A DNA stretch of 64,000 nucleotides from Paulownia fortunei (GCA_019321725.1 CM033124.1:2790001-2854000); one strand, 5' to 3'. Numbered from the stretch's first letter, positions 12,101 to 25,089 are shown. The notes: generated by a model not told the origin, from the letters alone. Numbers and translations are program-made.

Positions 12101-15100
12101 AGGTCGACTTTTCAACAAAATTTAGAATGACTAAAGATTTACGGTCTAACAGCTGAGAAATAGAGACGTGGCTGCAGAAATTTACAAACCAAGAGAGGAA
12201 ATAGGATGAGGAAGCAGAAAAGAAGAAACCCATCTCAAATCATATAGAACACCATGAAAATCTCTGTATCAATTCTAACTGCCAATGCTGCAAATGGCAT
12301 CAGAAATATATAGAAGGATAAACACTTTGTGCCAGCATACTTGAGACATAAGCAAACTTAGAGACCATGTTTTAACACTCAACTTTGACCTAATTCTATT
12401 GGACTTAATTCTAATGACCTGATGGACAACGACCTAAACACTAAGACAAAGAAGACAGACATGTAAAATTGTTACCACATTGCAGCAACATAGAACAACC
12501 AAACTACCAGTTAAGTAGTACTAACAGATTGGCAAATTATTACTAAAACTTGATGACTGGCTTAATGAACAAAATTATAAACTCCCAAAGCAGTGCACCA
12601 TGGAAACCTGCCTTTGGACCAAAAGGCATTCTTGTTCATTTTTAGGCTTCTCAAGCAGTTATGTTTTTGTATCGCTAACAAATTCAGCAACAAACATATG
12701 ACTTGAGATGCTTTGCAAGTGCTAAGGTTTTAGGCAGGTGTTATGTAATAATATTTTTCAGCTGCCAGATGATCAAGTCAATCAATAACTTAAATTCATC
12801 AGTCAACCAGAATTTAACAATTTAATGATGATATTTGGTTAATTCAGAGTTGTGGCAATGTCCATCAATTGTTGTTTGCAACAAAATAGCTCTCTTTCTA
12901 ATTCTTCAAAAGAAGATGGAGCATATATTGTTCATCATACTCGGTAGATATCAGCCAATATTTTTATCGTGGTATATCGGTGGAGTTAGTAATCAAAAAG
13001 GTCACAACTGAAAGATCATCTGGGCATGCCAGACTTGCAGACATTGTCGGTAAAGTTATTTAACGCAACTAGAGGTACAACTAGACCAACGTAATGCAGT
13101 AACTGACAAAACAATGCGATTAACCAGCCATTGTTCTAAATGTACACAATGCTCCAACCTATATATTGTTGTCTGGTTTCAGGAGCGAAAAGAAACCAAT
13201 CTAAGATTGTACAAAGCATAAAATGCTATTAGATTCCAGATATAATATTTTGAGTCAAAAAAGTAAATGAGTGAAAATGCTTTTGTCACCAATGCATACA
13301 CCCTGCCACACATAGTAAGTCTGGCATCACTTGTTTTTAATAAAGAATAAAAGGAATCTCATTCTTGGTACAGGACAACAAAATCATACCAAAAATGAAG
13401 ACATTCCATCAGATGAATTGGCACCATGAGTATCCACATAGTCTCTAAGCCGAACAAGGCTCTCTCTCATAGCATGTATATTATCTATCCCAAAGAAGAC
13501 TATCTGAAAAGAGAGCAAATGAGTGAATCTGTACAAATAAAAAATGACAAAGATAACAGAATTACTAGCGACATTAAGAAGCACAGTTTGACATCGCAAA
13601 ATTTAGACAGACCTCAGATTGAGAATAATTGGCAGATGACTCTGATCCACCACCCATTGCTCCATTTGCTAAAGCATTTTTCCTAGGCCTTGCATCAGCG
13701 ATATATAGCTTCCTAAATGAAAATATTGAATGATTATCTAGAATATAGATACTGAAACTGTTTTAGGTAAACATCTCAAACTGATATACATTACAACTTT
13801 TGGGTGAGTCAGCTGCTTAATAGACACAATAAATTAAGGTAAGAGGCAAAACAAGGTAAGACCAATAAAGAACCAAAAATGGTGTAAGGATAAAACGGAG
13901 GACAAAAATTAATACTGAATTCTAAACTAAATGAAAAAAAAGTCACCTCCTGCGTTCCCTAATTCCAGCAAGTTGAGTCCAGAGAGCAGCAACTAGTTTC
14001 TCATCAGCATTGCTGCAGAGAGGGTATGGATTCAGGAGAACTTATAAAACGAGAAATGAGACTACGAGCTACCTTTGAAGCTCTTACTACCCGACATTGC
14101 TATAGTCACAATCATAACCAACAGTTTCTACGAGACCAACCGCAACCATACAAAACTGCAGCACCCACATGATTTTGATGATCCAAAACTCACCTTCTCA
14201 TATTCATCATGAGGCCAACCAGTGGCTGTGAAGAACGCGCAAGAACAGCTCCAGTTCCTACAGCTTATCAGTCAGATTGACTTAAACATGAGGTCAAGAT
14301 AAAAATATTCATTTGAGACTGAATTAGCACGTACCTGGATGACACCAGGAAATTACAGGCAACCTACATCGTGCACGAAAGGAACAAGCCTGCTGTATTT
14401 CTACATCACTGATAATAGTGGGCAAGCAAAGACATGATGCGCCTCAACATAAAGCATTAGTGTGATTTGCAGCAGTGACTTCAAAAGAGAAACAAAAGGG
14501 AGCAAATTATATTACCTGATGGAGTTTGGAATAAGCAACGCAAATGGATAGGTTGGGCACATTGTATAATTAGAGTTCACACTGCTTATTCTCCACCATT
14601 CATTAGACAATGCGAATGAGCCATCTTCAATTGTTCTAGAGGAAGCATGATTTGACCCTAGTCCGAGAAGCCGGAAGTACTCATTCAATAGCCGCACCTT
14701 GGGGTTTGTGTTACTGAATCTTGAAGGTCCAAGAGCAAAAGCATAGAGATCCCAAAGTCTAGCCGGCCTAGTGCACCTTAATAATGCATCGTATACAGCA
14801 CGCCTCTGCAAAATCACCATTTTAACATCAGGTTTACCCTGTAAAAACATATGATTTCAAGATTCATTTTCAGCATCAGTTGGAGAACTTTTACGAGTAC
14901 AAGATCTAGATACTAACAGAGATACTACTTCATCTATGCCAGTATTTTGTCAAGATGGTTGAAAGCAACAGCAACGAACATCATCAGAATTTCATGTGCC
15001 CAGAAAGGAAAACAGAGATAAAAGAGCAGTGCTGTTGTTCAAGCACCTGGCGTAAGTTCTAGTCTCGGGTGGTGTGTGGTGAAGCTTAAATGAAACATGA

Positions 15101-18100
15101 TTACTTTACATGAATAAGCGTGCATAACTGTATTTCCTCATTTAACTAGGAATTAAAGCATTAAAATTACGGTATTAGTTATCAGATTGATTATATATTT
15201 GTTACATTGATTGTGTAGTTGTCAAATTGATTATATAATTTCCTTTTTCAATAGGCTTGTATGTATCTTGTATAGATACTCTTGAGATATATCAAAAAAC
15301 TCATTCATCCAATCTATCAATTTGGTATCACAATTTCCGCTGCTATCTTTATTTTTGTTTTTTGCTGAAACTTTTTCTTACCAACCTGCCATATAACATG
15401 TCTTACAAAACTATTTCTTGCATTTGCACTCATAGCAATAGCACTAGACGTCCAGTTGATGTTTGGTAGAAGAAGCACGTTTATTCGGAGTGGTTCAAGC
15501 TTAAGCAAGCTGAGAGAAAAAATATCAAATTTTCTCGGGTTGCTTTCACTGATAGTTCTCCATCTTCTGCTTCTCATGTATTTTGAGTGTTTTTCAAGAA
15601 GGTAATTTTGGTTTGGCCTTTACTTCCACTACTTCTAACTATTGGGTTATTGACTGAGGGGACACCAATCATATGACTAGTAATTCTTCTCTACTTGACT
15701 CTCTAATGCCTTACCTGTTAAATCTGTTCGGGTTGCTAATAGGACCCCTATGCCGATTTCAAGGTTGGGAATGTCTCACTCTCTCCTAAACTCTCCATGT
15801 CTCCTATCTTACTTACACCTAATCTCTCTAACAATCTTCTTTCCATTAGCAAGATTACTAAACATCTTAACAGTTCCTTAATTGAACCAGTAGATACTCC
15901 TATTGAGGTGAACCATGGCCTTAGCATCCATCCTAATCAAGTTCCCACAAACAAAGAAAGATATCAAAGATTAAGGAAGTTGATATATATGACTCACATT
16001 AGACTTCACCTGTCATAAGTAGTTAGTGTTGTGAGTCAATTCATGCACATTATGAGTGACCAACAAATGAATGCAGTGAATCATATCTTAACTTATCTAA
16101 AGTCCGCTCCACGCAAAGGTATTATGTTCTCCAAACATGGACATCTATATATTGTGGGTAACACAGATTCTGACTTTGCTAGATCTAGGCTAGATAGAAA
16201 GTCTACGTCAGAGTATGTATCATTTGTTAGAGGTAATTTGGTGACTTGGAGGAGTAAAAATAGAATGCGGTATCATTGTCTAGTGCAAAAGTTGTATATC
16301 ATGCTCTTCATCTTCATCGTGCGACTACAGATCTTACTTGGCTATCTCTTAAGTGAACTCAGGTTTGGTCCACAAAGTCTATGGTGCTCTTTTGTGATAA
16401 GACTGCAGCTTTTGAGATAGCACATAATCATGTACAACTGATCGAACTAAGCATGTTGAGCTTGACAAGAACTATATCAAAGATAACCTAATTTCTGGTA
16501 GGATAAAGGTTTCTTACATTAAGAATGCGGATCAACTTGTCATTAGTAGTGGTCCATTCTATACAATACTATCAAGTTGGGTATATGCGATATCTATGCA
16601 CCAACTTGAGAGGGACAATTAGCGTGTACAACTGTATTTCCTAACTTAGCTAGGAATTAATGGGTATTAGTTATCAGATTGATTGTAAAGTTGTCAAATT
16701 GATTGTATAGTTGACTTTCCTTTTTCAATAGGCTTGGATATTGTACAAATACTCTTGAAATATATGAAAGAACACATTCAGCCAATCTATTAATTAAATG
16801 CATAAAATATTCTAACACGTTATATGTATGATACATATTATTACACTAATCAATGATCAGCTTTTTTTATCGTTCGGGCTAGAGTTAGAGGCCGTTTGGA
16901 AGAGCTTATAAGCTCTTTAAAACATCATATCTTATAAAATGTTTGAGAGCTTATAAGCTCTCTTAGAGTGTTTAGTAAAATTTCTAGAAAAAGAAATTAA
17001 AATAAGATGTTAGGATCTTATAAGCTATTTTATAAAAAAAAAAAAAAAAAATCCTAACTTATTTTTAAGATTTTAACAAACTCCTTTAATTTTGGTAATC
17101 TTAATTACAAAATTACCATTACTAACATCTTAAAGCTCCATGATCTTATTTTATCCAAACACTTCAACAACTTATTTTTTTAAAATAAGATCTATCATCT
17201 TATAAGCTCTAAACTCCAAAAATATCTTATAAACTTTTAAATAAGCTCAGCCAAACACCCAATTAATAAGCAAGTCAAGGGATTCTTTTACAAAATTATG
17301 GATTATTGAAGACATAATTATAATTTGGCCAATAACATGTTTCGTGCAAATTATTGTACTTCAAAAATCAGATTTTAACAGCTGTGACACACAATCCAAT
17401 TAACTATTCTATAGATGAGTTTTTAACTATGAATAATGATTTACAATTTTGATCTACGACAAATACAGACATAGATCAAGCAATTTCACAGTTAAATGGT
17501 TAACCGAAACCTTTAGAAGAGACCTAATATTTGAGACAAGGGGGGCAAAATCGTAAAACTTTCTCTTTTGACCTGTATGGCTATGAATAATCTTTAATTC
17601 CAAGATCATACTTAAAGGCAGCAGATGCATTGCATTTTAAGTAAGCTCCACTTTTTCCACCTTGAGGTGGTTCCGTTTTCAGTATACATACTATTTAGTT
17701 ACTCTGCAAATTCATTGAAAATCTTAACAATATTCAGCAACTACTGGACCTGGTCCAAGTGACATATACTAGCAAAGTATTATGTAATTTACTGTAAGTT
17801 TTAAAGAAAATTAATTCCTCAGCAATCTTTACGAGACCAAACAAAAGGCTAAAATATCAGAAAATATGGAGCACGGTTCAGAAAATTAAACAAAAGAACT
17901 TTCCACATCCAGGATGACTGACCTGTTTTGTCCTAGGCCGAAAGCCAAAGACAATGATTCTCATATCTTTGCCTGCAGATCATAATAAGAACCAGTAAAT
18001 ATAATGCAATCAATCACACAGCATAATTATGTACAAACACAGTGAGAGACAAATAAATCAAGAACCAGGTCCACGATCAATGTAACTACAGGTACTAATT

Positions 18101-20539
18101 TGGTACTACGGTGACACTTCCCAATACATTGATCAACTATCACAAACAATTACAAATAGAGCTTTCCTTTGATGATGAATAAAGGAGTGCTTTCAGTTAC
18201 TCATAATAAAACAAGGATGTTGAGAAGCATACCGATGACCTGAAGCAATCGTTGAGATGGAGTTTTATCAACCTGCCTGGGGGCCGATGAAAGCTTCATA
18301 ACCTTCAGCCAGGAAAAGTAATCAGAATTCAAATTTTTGTATCGTCACCAAACAAAGTAACCATTGCAGGCTGCATAACAAAATAAAAGGGTAATGCAAA
18401 ATAGTAATAGGGGCAAGGGGAAGAACAGCATAACTACATAAAAAGGATCCAGAAAACCATTTCATTTTCAGAAGTACAAATTTCTTAGTACTCTCAGGAT
18501 GGACAAGTGTGCGATAAAAAGTCAGCAATCCCCAAAGTTAAAATAGAAACCTAGAAATCAGCCTACCAAAAGTTCCAACGTGTCAAAAGCTAATTTTCCA
18601 AATGGCAGATGACAAAGTTCTTAAATGTCCTCTCACAGAAATTGAGAGAAAACCATTTAAATTTAAGATAGATGGACAATAATTTCCAACTTAGAAAAAT
18701 GCTAGCATTCTCTTTCTCATTGGAATCTGAAAAGGACCTACAGCATCAACACATTCCAGTAGGACTTCAGACAAGCTAAACAAAGTATCCACATGGGATC
18801 ATTTAAATGCATTTGCAATACAACTAACACCACCCTATTTGGCCACCTAGCAGCAGTCTATTTTCTCTGAAGAACCGCCAAAGATCCATTGACAGGAATG
18901 GCATCTGAACAAATATAAGAAATGCCAAAATATTGATATAAGCAAAATAACTTCGTCTATAAAAGCCAAGTGCCTGTGGAAAAGGCATAAACAAGGAAGT
19001 CCTCTCAAACTAACTAATCACAGCAGCAAAAATTCCACTTAGTCACCCACTAGCGATACGAGAAACGGAGGTGGTGGTGATATTAACCAGACGTTGTAAC
19101 GAAAAGAAAATAAGAGCAACACACTTTCAGCTTGCAAAGGGGAATTCAGCATACTCAAAGACTCCAGTTGCTAAAAGAAGTTGATCTAGCAACACTCCAA
19201 ATGACGATGGCATCAATTAAATATATCTTCCTCATCTCTCCTCTGAGCTCTAAAGGTTTTACTCATACATGAGCTTTCAACAGAAAGATTTTGATTACCA
19301 CAATACCACGAAAAACTTCCTATTCTTTTTTGGTACAATAGTATTGGCAATGTGCAGTTGAAATTCTGCACTCAGAATAGCTAAAGGGACATATAAAGAT
19401 TACTGAACTGAAAAAAAAAATTGTAAATTCATCAGCTATAATATTCAAGCTGCTCCAACATTTTGCAATTCATTTTTAGGATCTGGCCAAATTTCATGCA
19501 CTTATGCTCCTCAAACTGTGCTATTTGCCTAGCTGCATTAGAAAAGCCACCTAAATGATGCGTTGGCTGGAAGGGATGCAAAAAAATGTGACACATCCTT
19601 GAAACTAACAAACCCATCATTTGATTGGGGAAGAAATCCACTACCTAGAAAGATATCCTGCTTATCGCACATGGAACCTGAGGAAGGTCAACTGACTTAT
19701 AGAGATATCTACTCCCAAGTGGCCCACTATTCTGCTTGATTTATACAGGAAAGAGTGATGTTTCTTCTAATTATTAATATGACAACCACGATTCGCAGGA
19801 AAGACTGCCAAGTGCCAAATTACATGGTATTGAGGACATGTAGCAATGGTAGTACAGTGCGATGGTAGAAGGCAAAGGAGAAGAGAAAGAGCATGGTGGG
19901 GGTGGTGAAGGTTGCTACAAGCAGAGGATTTGTTACCAGATGAAGATAACTCCAGACAGTGTGGTGGACAAAGGTGTAAGAAGAGCAAAAAACAAACGAA
20001 TTTCAAGCTGCAGAAAATAAAATTAGGTAACCCTTATTCAGTTACAGGTATTTCTTGTATAGGAATGAACAAATAACCAAAAAGCAACTAGCCAGTTCAA
20101 ATGATTTCTCCAAAATAGTTATCCCACATGTCTTGATAAGCTGGAGCAGGCAAATAGCAAAACAATGTAACAATTTGCCCCAGCATTCCTCTACAACTTC
20201 TAAAAAATAAAAGAAAGAAACTTAAACTGTTCTAAATTTATCTATTGGCCTCTAAAATGAATCACAAAACCCATCAGAATTTGCATATCAAGTAAAGGAT
20301 CAGAGCAAACCACTAGATACTTTTACATGCAAGATCATGGATTTTGCCATGATTAAAAAAGGCTCTTCTTTGACAAAATACTTGTCTCTGCTGTTCAGGG
20401 TTGCAAAAATAGAGACATTTCTATACACAGACACGGACAGATGGTTGTACAGAAACCCATATGTGTACATGCTAATGTGTGTGCATACATCTACACACAT
20501 TTCTATTTTTTTATTTATATACATCTGTATGCATGTCTG

Positions 20540-20571
<32 letters not shown>

Positions 20572-23500
20572 CATGTGCACATATATGTGTGTGTGCCTCT
20601 CACACTGTGTATATATTATCAATGAAATGAGCCAAAATCCCCAGTAAATAACGAGTGTTATTTTACAAAAGGCCAGAAAAATTATACTTCATTTAATATT
20701 TACAAAAGATTCCACATGCATGGATACAACTATGAATGGAGAGAATAAGGTAGAAAAGTTATGTACGAAAATATCAGAGAATGTAGTAAGCAATATACGG
20801 ATGGTGATCACAACTCCACAAAGCCATGATAACAAATAAAGAGTAATGCTAACATTTTGCTATAATTTTAGAAGCAACTTAATGTTCCCTTCATCCATAT
20901 TTGTATTTATATCCTGATTAAACAAGAAAAGAGCTCATCCTAGTAGAAAATCAGTAATTGAAAAACTTATTCTCAATGTTCGTTCTATGTAGAAAGATAA
21001 ACAGAGCATAAGATATTCCTTCAACACAGTCAATAACTTCCAGTATCCAACCATGATGGTCTTTAAGGCCCTCTTCCACTTTCCCCTCCATCACCACTTC
21101 ACACCACCCACCCACCCCCATACCCTTCCCAAAAGAAAAAATAAAATTAATAATTAGACAAGAAAGACAGGTACAACACAAGCATGTGCAAAGACATTGA
21201 GGGAGAGGAGAAAAAACTATAGATACTAGTGGCTTCTGCAACATAAAAGAATATGACTAAGAAAGAAACAGATAGTGATTCAAGCATATACAACTTACAG
21301 TTTTGCTGAACTTCTCAATTGTTGCCAACGGTATAGTGCCAAGTCCTATAATGCTTCTAGATCCATCGCTCTAGAAAAGGAAACTTTCAATCCAGTAAGT
21401 ATGCATAAAGTCTCTTTTTGTTTTGCAACAAAATACAAGAGAGACAATAACTTTGATGAAATATGAATTCCTTAAAACTGCCAGTCAGAAATGTTTCCAG
21501 TTTCTTCAACCACAAGAGAAGATTTGAATAATAATAACAATGCCGCGACTAAAGCACAAAAGACTATTTTTTACACTTAAGTCCCATTGGTGAAGATACC
21601 AGAAATTCCGAACGACATGAGGCCAAAATGTGGTTGTATGAAACTCTAGCCATCTAAATACCCATTTCCATGTTTAGTGTTATTGGCACCATCTTTAGAG
21701 GGTTAATCTGACGCTTCTACATGGGATATATTATAAGGTCCAATCATAGCTCTTCTTGATGCACAAGCCCTTTTTTCAATTTGTGTGAAAGAAATGTTCA
21801 ACAAATGTAGGCTGTCAGGTATGAGCAGATTTCTGTCCTGCATAAGTGCAAGACTAAAATCCTGATCAAACTGCGCAATGATCAACATCATATGTGACAT
21901 ATTGCAAACAAAATCAAACATGCAATGAAAACAAAATGAAATTTCAAGTTGCCCAAAGGAATAAATTATCCCAACTCTAGCCATCTTGTTTCCTACTTAG
22001 TCTCTATAAGACACTTCACCCAAGGGGAGTCTAAATTGGAGGATTTGGCTTCTAATTTTGCCACTGGCACCATTCTTTATTCTTATTGAGAGAAAAATAT
22101 CTCACAAACTGAGTTCTTTGCTTACAAGGGAAACAAAAAAAGCATTTCAGTGATGATATCATGCATGCATGCCAGTCATCAAAAGACAATTCTTCCTGAA
22201 TCTACCCATGATAAAATGCTAACAAAGGAAATGCCTAAAAGGCTAAACTTTCATCCACACAGTAAATAAAATGAACTAGCAAAATACTTTTTTCAAAGTT
22301 GAGTAATAAAAAATGTTTCATAGAATTCAACTTCATGGTAATAAATTTAATTTTAAAAAGAATATTCCGTTAGCAAATGTGAAAAAAGGATAGCTACTTA
22401 GTCGTCTTTACCTTTTCCAGCCTTACAAAATAAATTGAAGTATTGGTTTTCCTCCCTCTAAGCTTTTTTAAAGCCTCGCAAAAGAAATAAACTGTAGGGA
22501 TACATTCAATGCCTTACCAGGAAAAGAAGACGAAAGTTTGTAACAAACAACGTTCCTGCCTCATCAGTATTCACAAGAACAACGCCATATCCCTGGAGGT
22601 GAATCTTAAATCTCAGTTATCCTCACATCTAGTTTTCAGATGCAAACGAACAGAACTACAGCAAAATTATTTATTTCTTGGAATCATCAAAATATTGTAA
22701 TCAGGCAAAAAAGATAAAGCAGAAAACTTTATCCCAAGATAAAACTACTGAAAGTTACAATATCAACAAATAGTTTCTTAAAGAAATACTTGAAGGTAGA
22801 ACAGTGAACCAATAATGACAAGTAGTCAGACCAAGAATTCCTATTATTCAAATGAAAGAAAAACACAAAGTAGACCAGCATAATAGTATGTAAAAATCTC
22901 ATCCAACATTTTTCCAGGAGCAACATTGGCATTTTTTAATGTGCATCGTAATATAACAAAGGATATATGAGCCATGACAAATAACAATATTTGTAAACAT
23001 AATAACACTACAGACCACTTTATATGCACCAACACCGAATAATTGCACTGATAGATCATTCACTGTTATGGTCCACTTTCTGCCAATTTTAAGGTGATCT
23101 CCAGGACTGGGAAGTAACAAGCTTCCATGTACATACAAAGAATTTTCAAGCAATCACCCAAATCCTTTGACAAACCACCATACATTTTAACAAAGATAAA
23201 ATTTACAAGATTACTTGTGTTCCATGTGCCTAGCATACAGTTGAATAGTGATTAACATAAAATAACATCATGTAAAACCTCTTTGATACTTCCACAAACT
23301 CCAGCCCCAAACCTAACCAGATGCGAAACAACCTAAGGAGAATAGAAGGTAGAAAAGTTATGTCTTCAAGACAAGAAGTGAGTGGTAGCTGAGATGTGAA
23401 ATAAACCAAAATGAAAGATGTGTGTTGTGTGTTTATATGTATACCTGGGTACACAATATTTTCGTTTACATAGAGATATTTGGAAATATGGGGATCAATA

Positions 23501-24852
23501 TGGAACCTCCTCCCAAATTTTGACTCAATTTAAGGGTAATACCAAATAGTTTAGGAATAAACAAGTATGAAACTAACTATAACCAACATTTGAGGGATTG
23601 CATTGCACATTTGCCACGGCACCACTCCGCCAACCCACATGCAAGATTCAAGTTTGTTGTCAAAATTTTATTGAACTGTTACAGCGGCAGCAGAACTTAG
23701 AGAATATACCTTATTTCATAGATTAGAGCTGTTCTTAACAAGTGCAAATTTCTTCAAATTAAATCATAAGTAGAAGTTTCTCATTTTGAGAAAATTCAAT
23801 AATATTTACATGGACTCCAATTACATAGAACATTAATCTTATCTCAGTGCATCCAGTCCAAGAATAAGTGTGATTCTGAATACGTGAATGACAGAGATAT
23901 CTCTTGGTCAATAACACATGTAACATACAGAGAAAATTACAATAAAAAAAAGGCACCAAATTCCTTATGTCCATGTGTCACACAATGCACTTGTGAACTT
24001 TAATCTACAAATTTCTGAAAAGCATGTAAAAGTTCATCAACATCAAATGACACCTATTAACACCCTTAGGTCACACGTGCTTTCTCATCTTTGGCCACAA
24101 TTCCAATATCTTAAAATATACCTTACCGCAATTAATGTGTAATTGCATATTTACGATAACCAGCGTGACAGTTACAGGATTCCTAATAGAAAGTGCCATC
24201 TAATTCAAGAAACCCAAGCATAAAGATACAGACAACTAATATGAACAACTTATAGAATCCTTACTTCATGGTTAAAATAACAGTGCTGGCTACTCTAAAG
24301 CCGTCCATACTTGATTTCTTTTTTCGGAAGTTCAACATGTACTGTCGTTCTAAATCCCCCCCCCCCCACCTCTCCCATCTCCTTTCTGCAGTACATTCAC
24401 ATATCATTTCAAGGAGTGAAGAACTTCAAGATTCTGGATAAGGACACATGTTTCAACACATTACACGAAATTTACTCACCCAACATTTCTTCAGATAAAA
24501 TACTCAACAAATTCAAATTCAGCGTTACCTCTACTATGACTTGCTCCGCTTCAAGCAAGAACTGCTGCAGTCCCTGCGGAACAGACCTCGATACCGGCTG
24601 CAGGAAAAACACACACACACACACCCCAAAAAAAAAAAAAAAGAAAAATCAGCTCCAATTAAACACCATTTCCCAAAACCCACAAACAACACATCATCAA
24701 AAAATTTAAAACCCTAGTTGAAATTCACACACATCAACTTTGGTCCACTCAATGGCGTCCCAACTACCGGCGCCCTCGATCCTCTCCGACTCGGAGAGCC
24801 GTGAGTCAGATTCACGGAGCGACGTCGTTCGCCCCGAACGAGTTCTCGGCAT
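3101..24852 (-). CDS. MTM1: Myotubularin-type phosphoinositide 3-phosphatase (19 exons)
   Basis: Coding exons in transcript order: 24852-24733, 24597-24529, 22592-22518, 21370-21299, 18302-18233, 17972-17923, 14805-14516, 14408-14335, 14257-14194, 14012-13947, 13712-13613, 13503-13390, 11610-11441, 9670-9586, 9259-9041, 8463-8404, 8310-8246, 7660-7381, 3613-3101. They sum to 2556 nt (851 residues plus stop), with GT-AG introns and consistent phases. Residues about 50-190 form the PH-GRAM domain and about 200-600 the phosphatase domain. The P-loop is HCSDGWDRT, with catalytic Cys444 and Arg450, so this is an active-type member. A coiled coil spans about 665-735, and a conserved C-terminal Cys/Trp segment (CRWPDAGC) ends in YDSYFD. 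The family removes the 3-phosphate from PI3P and PI(3,5)P2 on endomembranes; plant MTM1 is linked to PI5P and drought signalling. An in-frame ATG lies two codons upstream (24858-24856). MTM1 versus MTM2 orthology is not resolved. Confidence 0.95.
3916..4286. mobile_element. 371-bp MITE, copy 1 (intron 18 of MTM gene)
   Basis: The ends are inverted repeats: GGGTGTTTGGCTGAGCTT on the left, and the complement of GGATGTTTGGCTAAGCTT on the right. The interior is AT-rich with short palindromes (cttataag, agatcttataagatct). It matches 16890-17260 along its whole length, and the two copies have equal length. No clear target-site duplication remains, so the superfamily (hAT or PIF/Harbinger-like) is open. 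Confidence 0.8.
6989..7165. mobile_element. Small hAT-like MITE in intron 18
   Basis: The right end reads gcaaacccctg, the complement of CAGGGGTTTGC, a common start of plant hAT elements. The left end (cagaggttgagg) is a weaker match. The interior has repeated ggtttggttt / aaaccaaacc inverted motifs that could fold into a hairpin. The flanks share GTTGG but not a clean 8-bp duplication, so the borders are approximate. Confidence 0.4.
8510..8550. repeat. (AAAAAG)n microsatellite
   Basis: About seven perfect hexamer units in intron 15 of the myotubularin gene. Purine-only on the + strand, so a polypyrimidine run in the transcript. Confidence 0.95.
14806..14840 (-). promoter_or_regulatory. In-frame tandem splice acceptors at exon 7 of the MTM gene
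   Basis: Two minus-strand AG acceptors lie exactly 33 nt apart: an upstream one at 14840-14839 (tttttacag) and a downstream one at 14807-14806 (attttgcag). The segment between them encodes 11 residues with no stop, and both choices keep the frame. The downstream acceptor gives the junction [14 protein letters not shown], which fits the Arabidopsis protein as I recall it. The upstream one would insert [11 protein letters not shown] inside the PH-GRAM region, after residue 152. Usage cannot be told from DNA alone. Confidence 0.6.
15115..15320 (+). repeat. 5' LTR of the copia fragment
   Basis: Shares long blocks with 16617-16792, such as ttagttatcagattgatt, ttgtcaaattgatt and ctttttcaataggctt, ending near ccaatctatcaa. 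The left border is approximate because the canonical TG terminus is not clear. Confidence 0.75.
16617..16792 (+). repeat. 3' LTR of the copia fragment
   Basis: Partner of the 5' LTR. It is shorter by one internal block, because the 5' copy holds an extra gattgatt-type repeat. It follows the purine-rich tract and ends near gccaatctatta. Divergence between the two LTRs indicates an old insertion. Confidence 0.75.
16890..17260. mobile_element. 371-bp MITE, copy 2 (intron 6 of MTM gene)
   Basis: Left end GGCCGTTTGGAAGAGCTT; right end AAGCTCAGCCAAACACCC, the complement of copy 1's left end. Shared internal blocks with 3916-4286 include ttacaaaattaccattact and catgatcttattttatcc. TTA occurs two bases outside both ends, a possible Tourist-type target site. 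It sits about 100 bp beyond the copia fragment. Confidence 0.8.
20539..20562. repeat. (CA)n microsatellite followed by (TA)n
   Basis: About 12 CA units then TATATATA, in intron 4 of the myotubularin gene. Flanking sequence is also CA/TG rich, which creates spurious Cys/His-rich open frames on both strands. Confidence 0.97.
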
Positions 24853-24984
24853 ATCCATTTTCTTGCATATACGAATTGAATTGGATTGGATTTTCTATGG
24901 GGAAAAAAAAAAGGAAGAAAATGATGGGGAAATGAAAAAGAGTGTTTTTTTATGAGTTAACGAATATATGTTTGGTCTGAGTGA

Positions 24985-25085
24985 AAAACGTGATTGAGAC
25001 ACGTCAGGGAAGTGGGTCCCATGTCACGTGGCGACCAACCGCTTTGGGTTATGTAATTAGTCTCTCTCTCTCTATATTTATATAC
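24985..25085 (-). promoter_or_regulatory. Candidate promoter region of the myotubularin gene
   Basis: About 130-235 bases upstream of the ATG. A palindromic G-box CACGTG at 25025-25030 sits in TGTCACGTGGC, an ABRE-like core, with a second ACGT core (gacacgtca) near 25000. A TATA-like TATATAAATATA on the minus strand lies at 25073-25084, followed downstream by a GA-rich tract. A telobox-like AAACCCTA at 24709-24716 falls in intron 1. An ABA/drought link would fit reports on plant MTM1, but this is motif inference only. Confidence 0.35.
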
Positions 25086-25089
25086 ACAC

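Larger units (their letters stand above)
15115..16792 (+). mobile_element. Internally deleted Ty1-copia retrotransposon in MTM intron 6
   Basis: Two related LTR-like segments bracket about 1.3 kb. Just after the left LTR is TGGTATCA (15323-15330), the plant initiator-tRNA-Met primer-binding motif. The interior holds a GAG-pre-integrase segment (near 15640-15875: [31 protein letters not shown]). It then jumps directly to the C-terminal reverse transcriptase/RNase H region (15880-16600: [27 protein letters not shown]). Integrase and most of the reverse transcriptase are deleted, and several stops remain. The purine run ttgagagggaca precedes the right LTR. It lies antisense to the host gene. Confidence 0.88.

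Noticed and set aside
20300..20647. Cys/His/Val-rich frames on both strands
   Set aside because: Translations of the CA/TG microsatellite and its flanks inside MTM intron 4.
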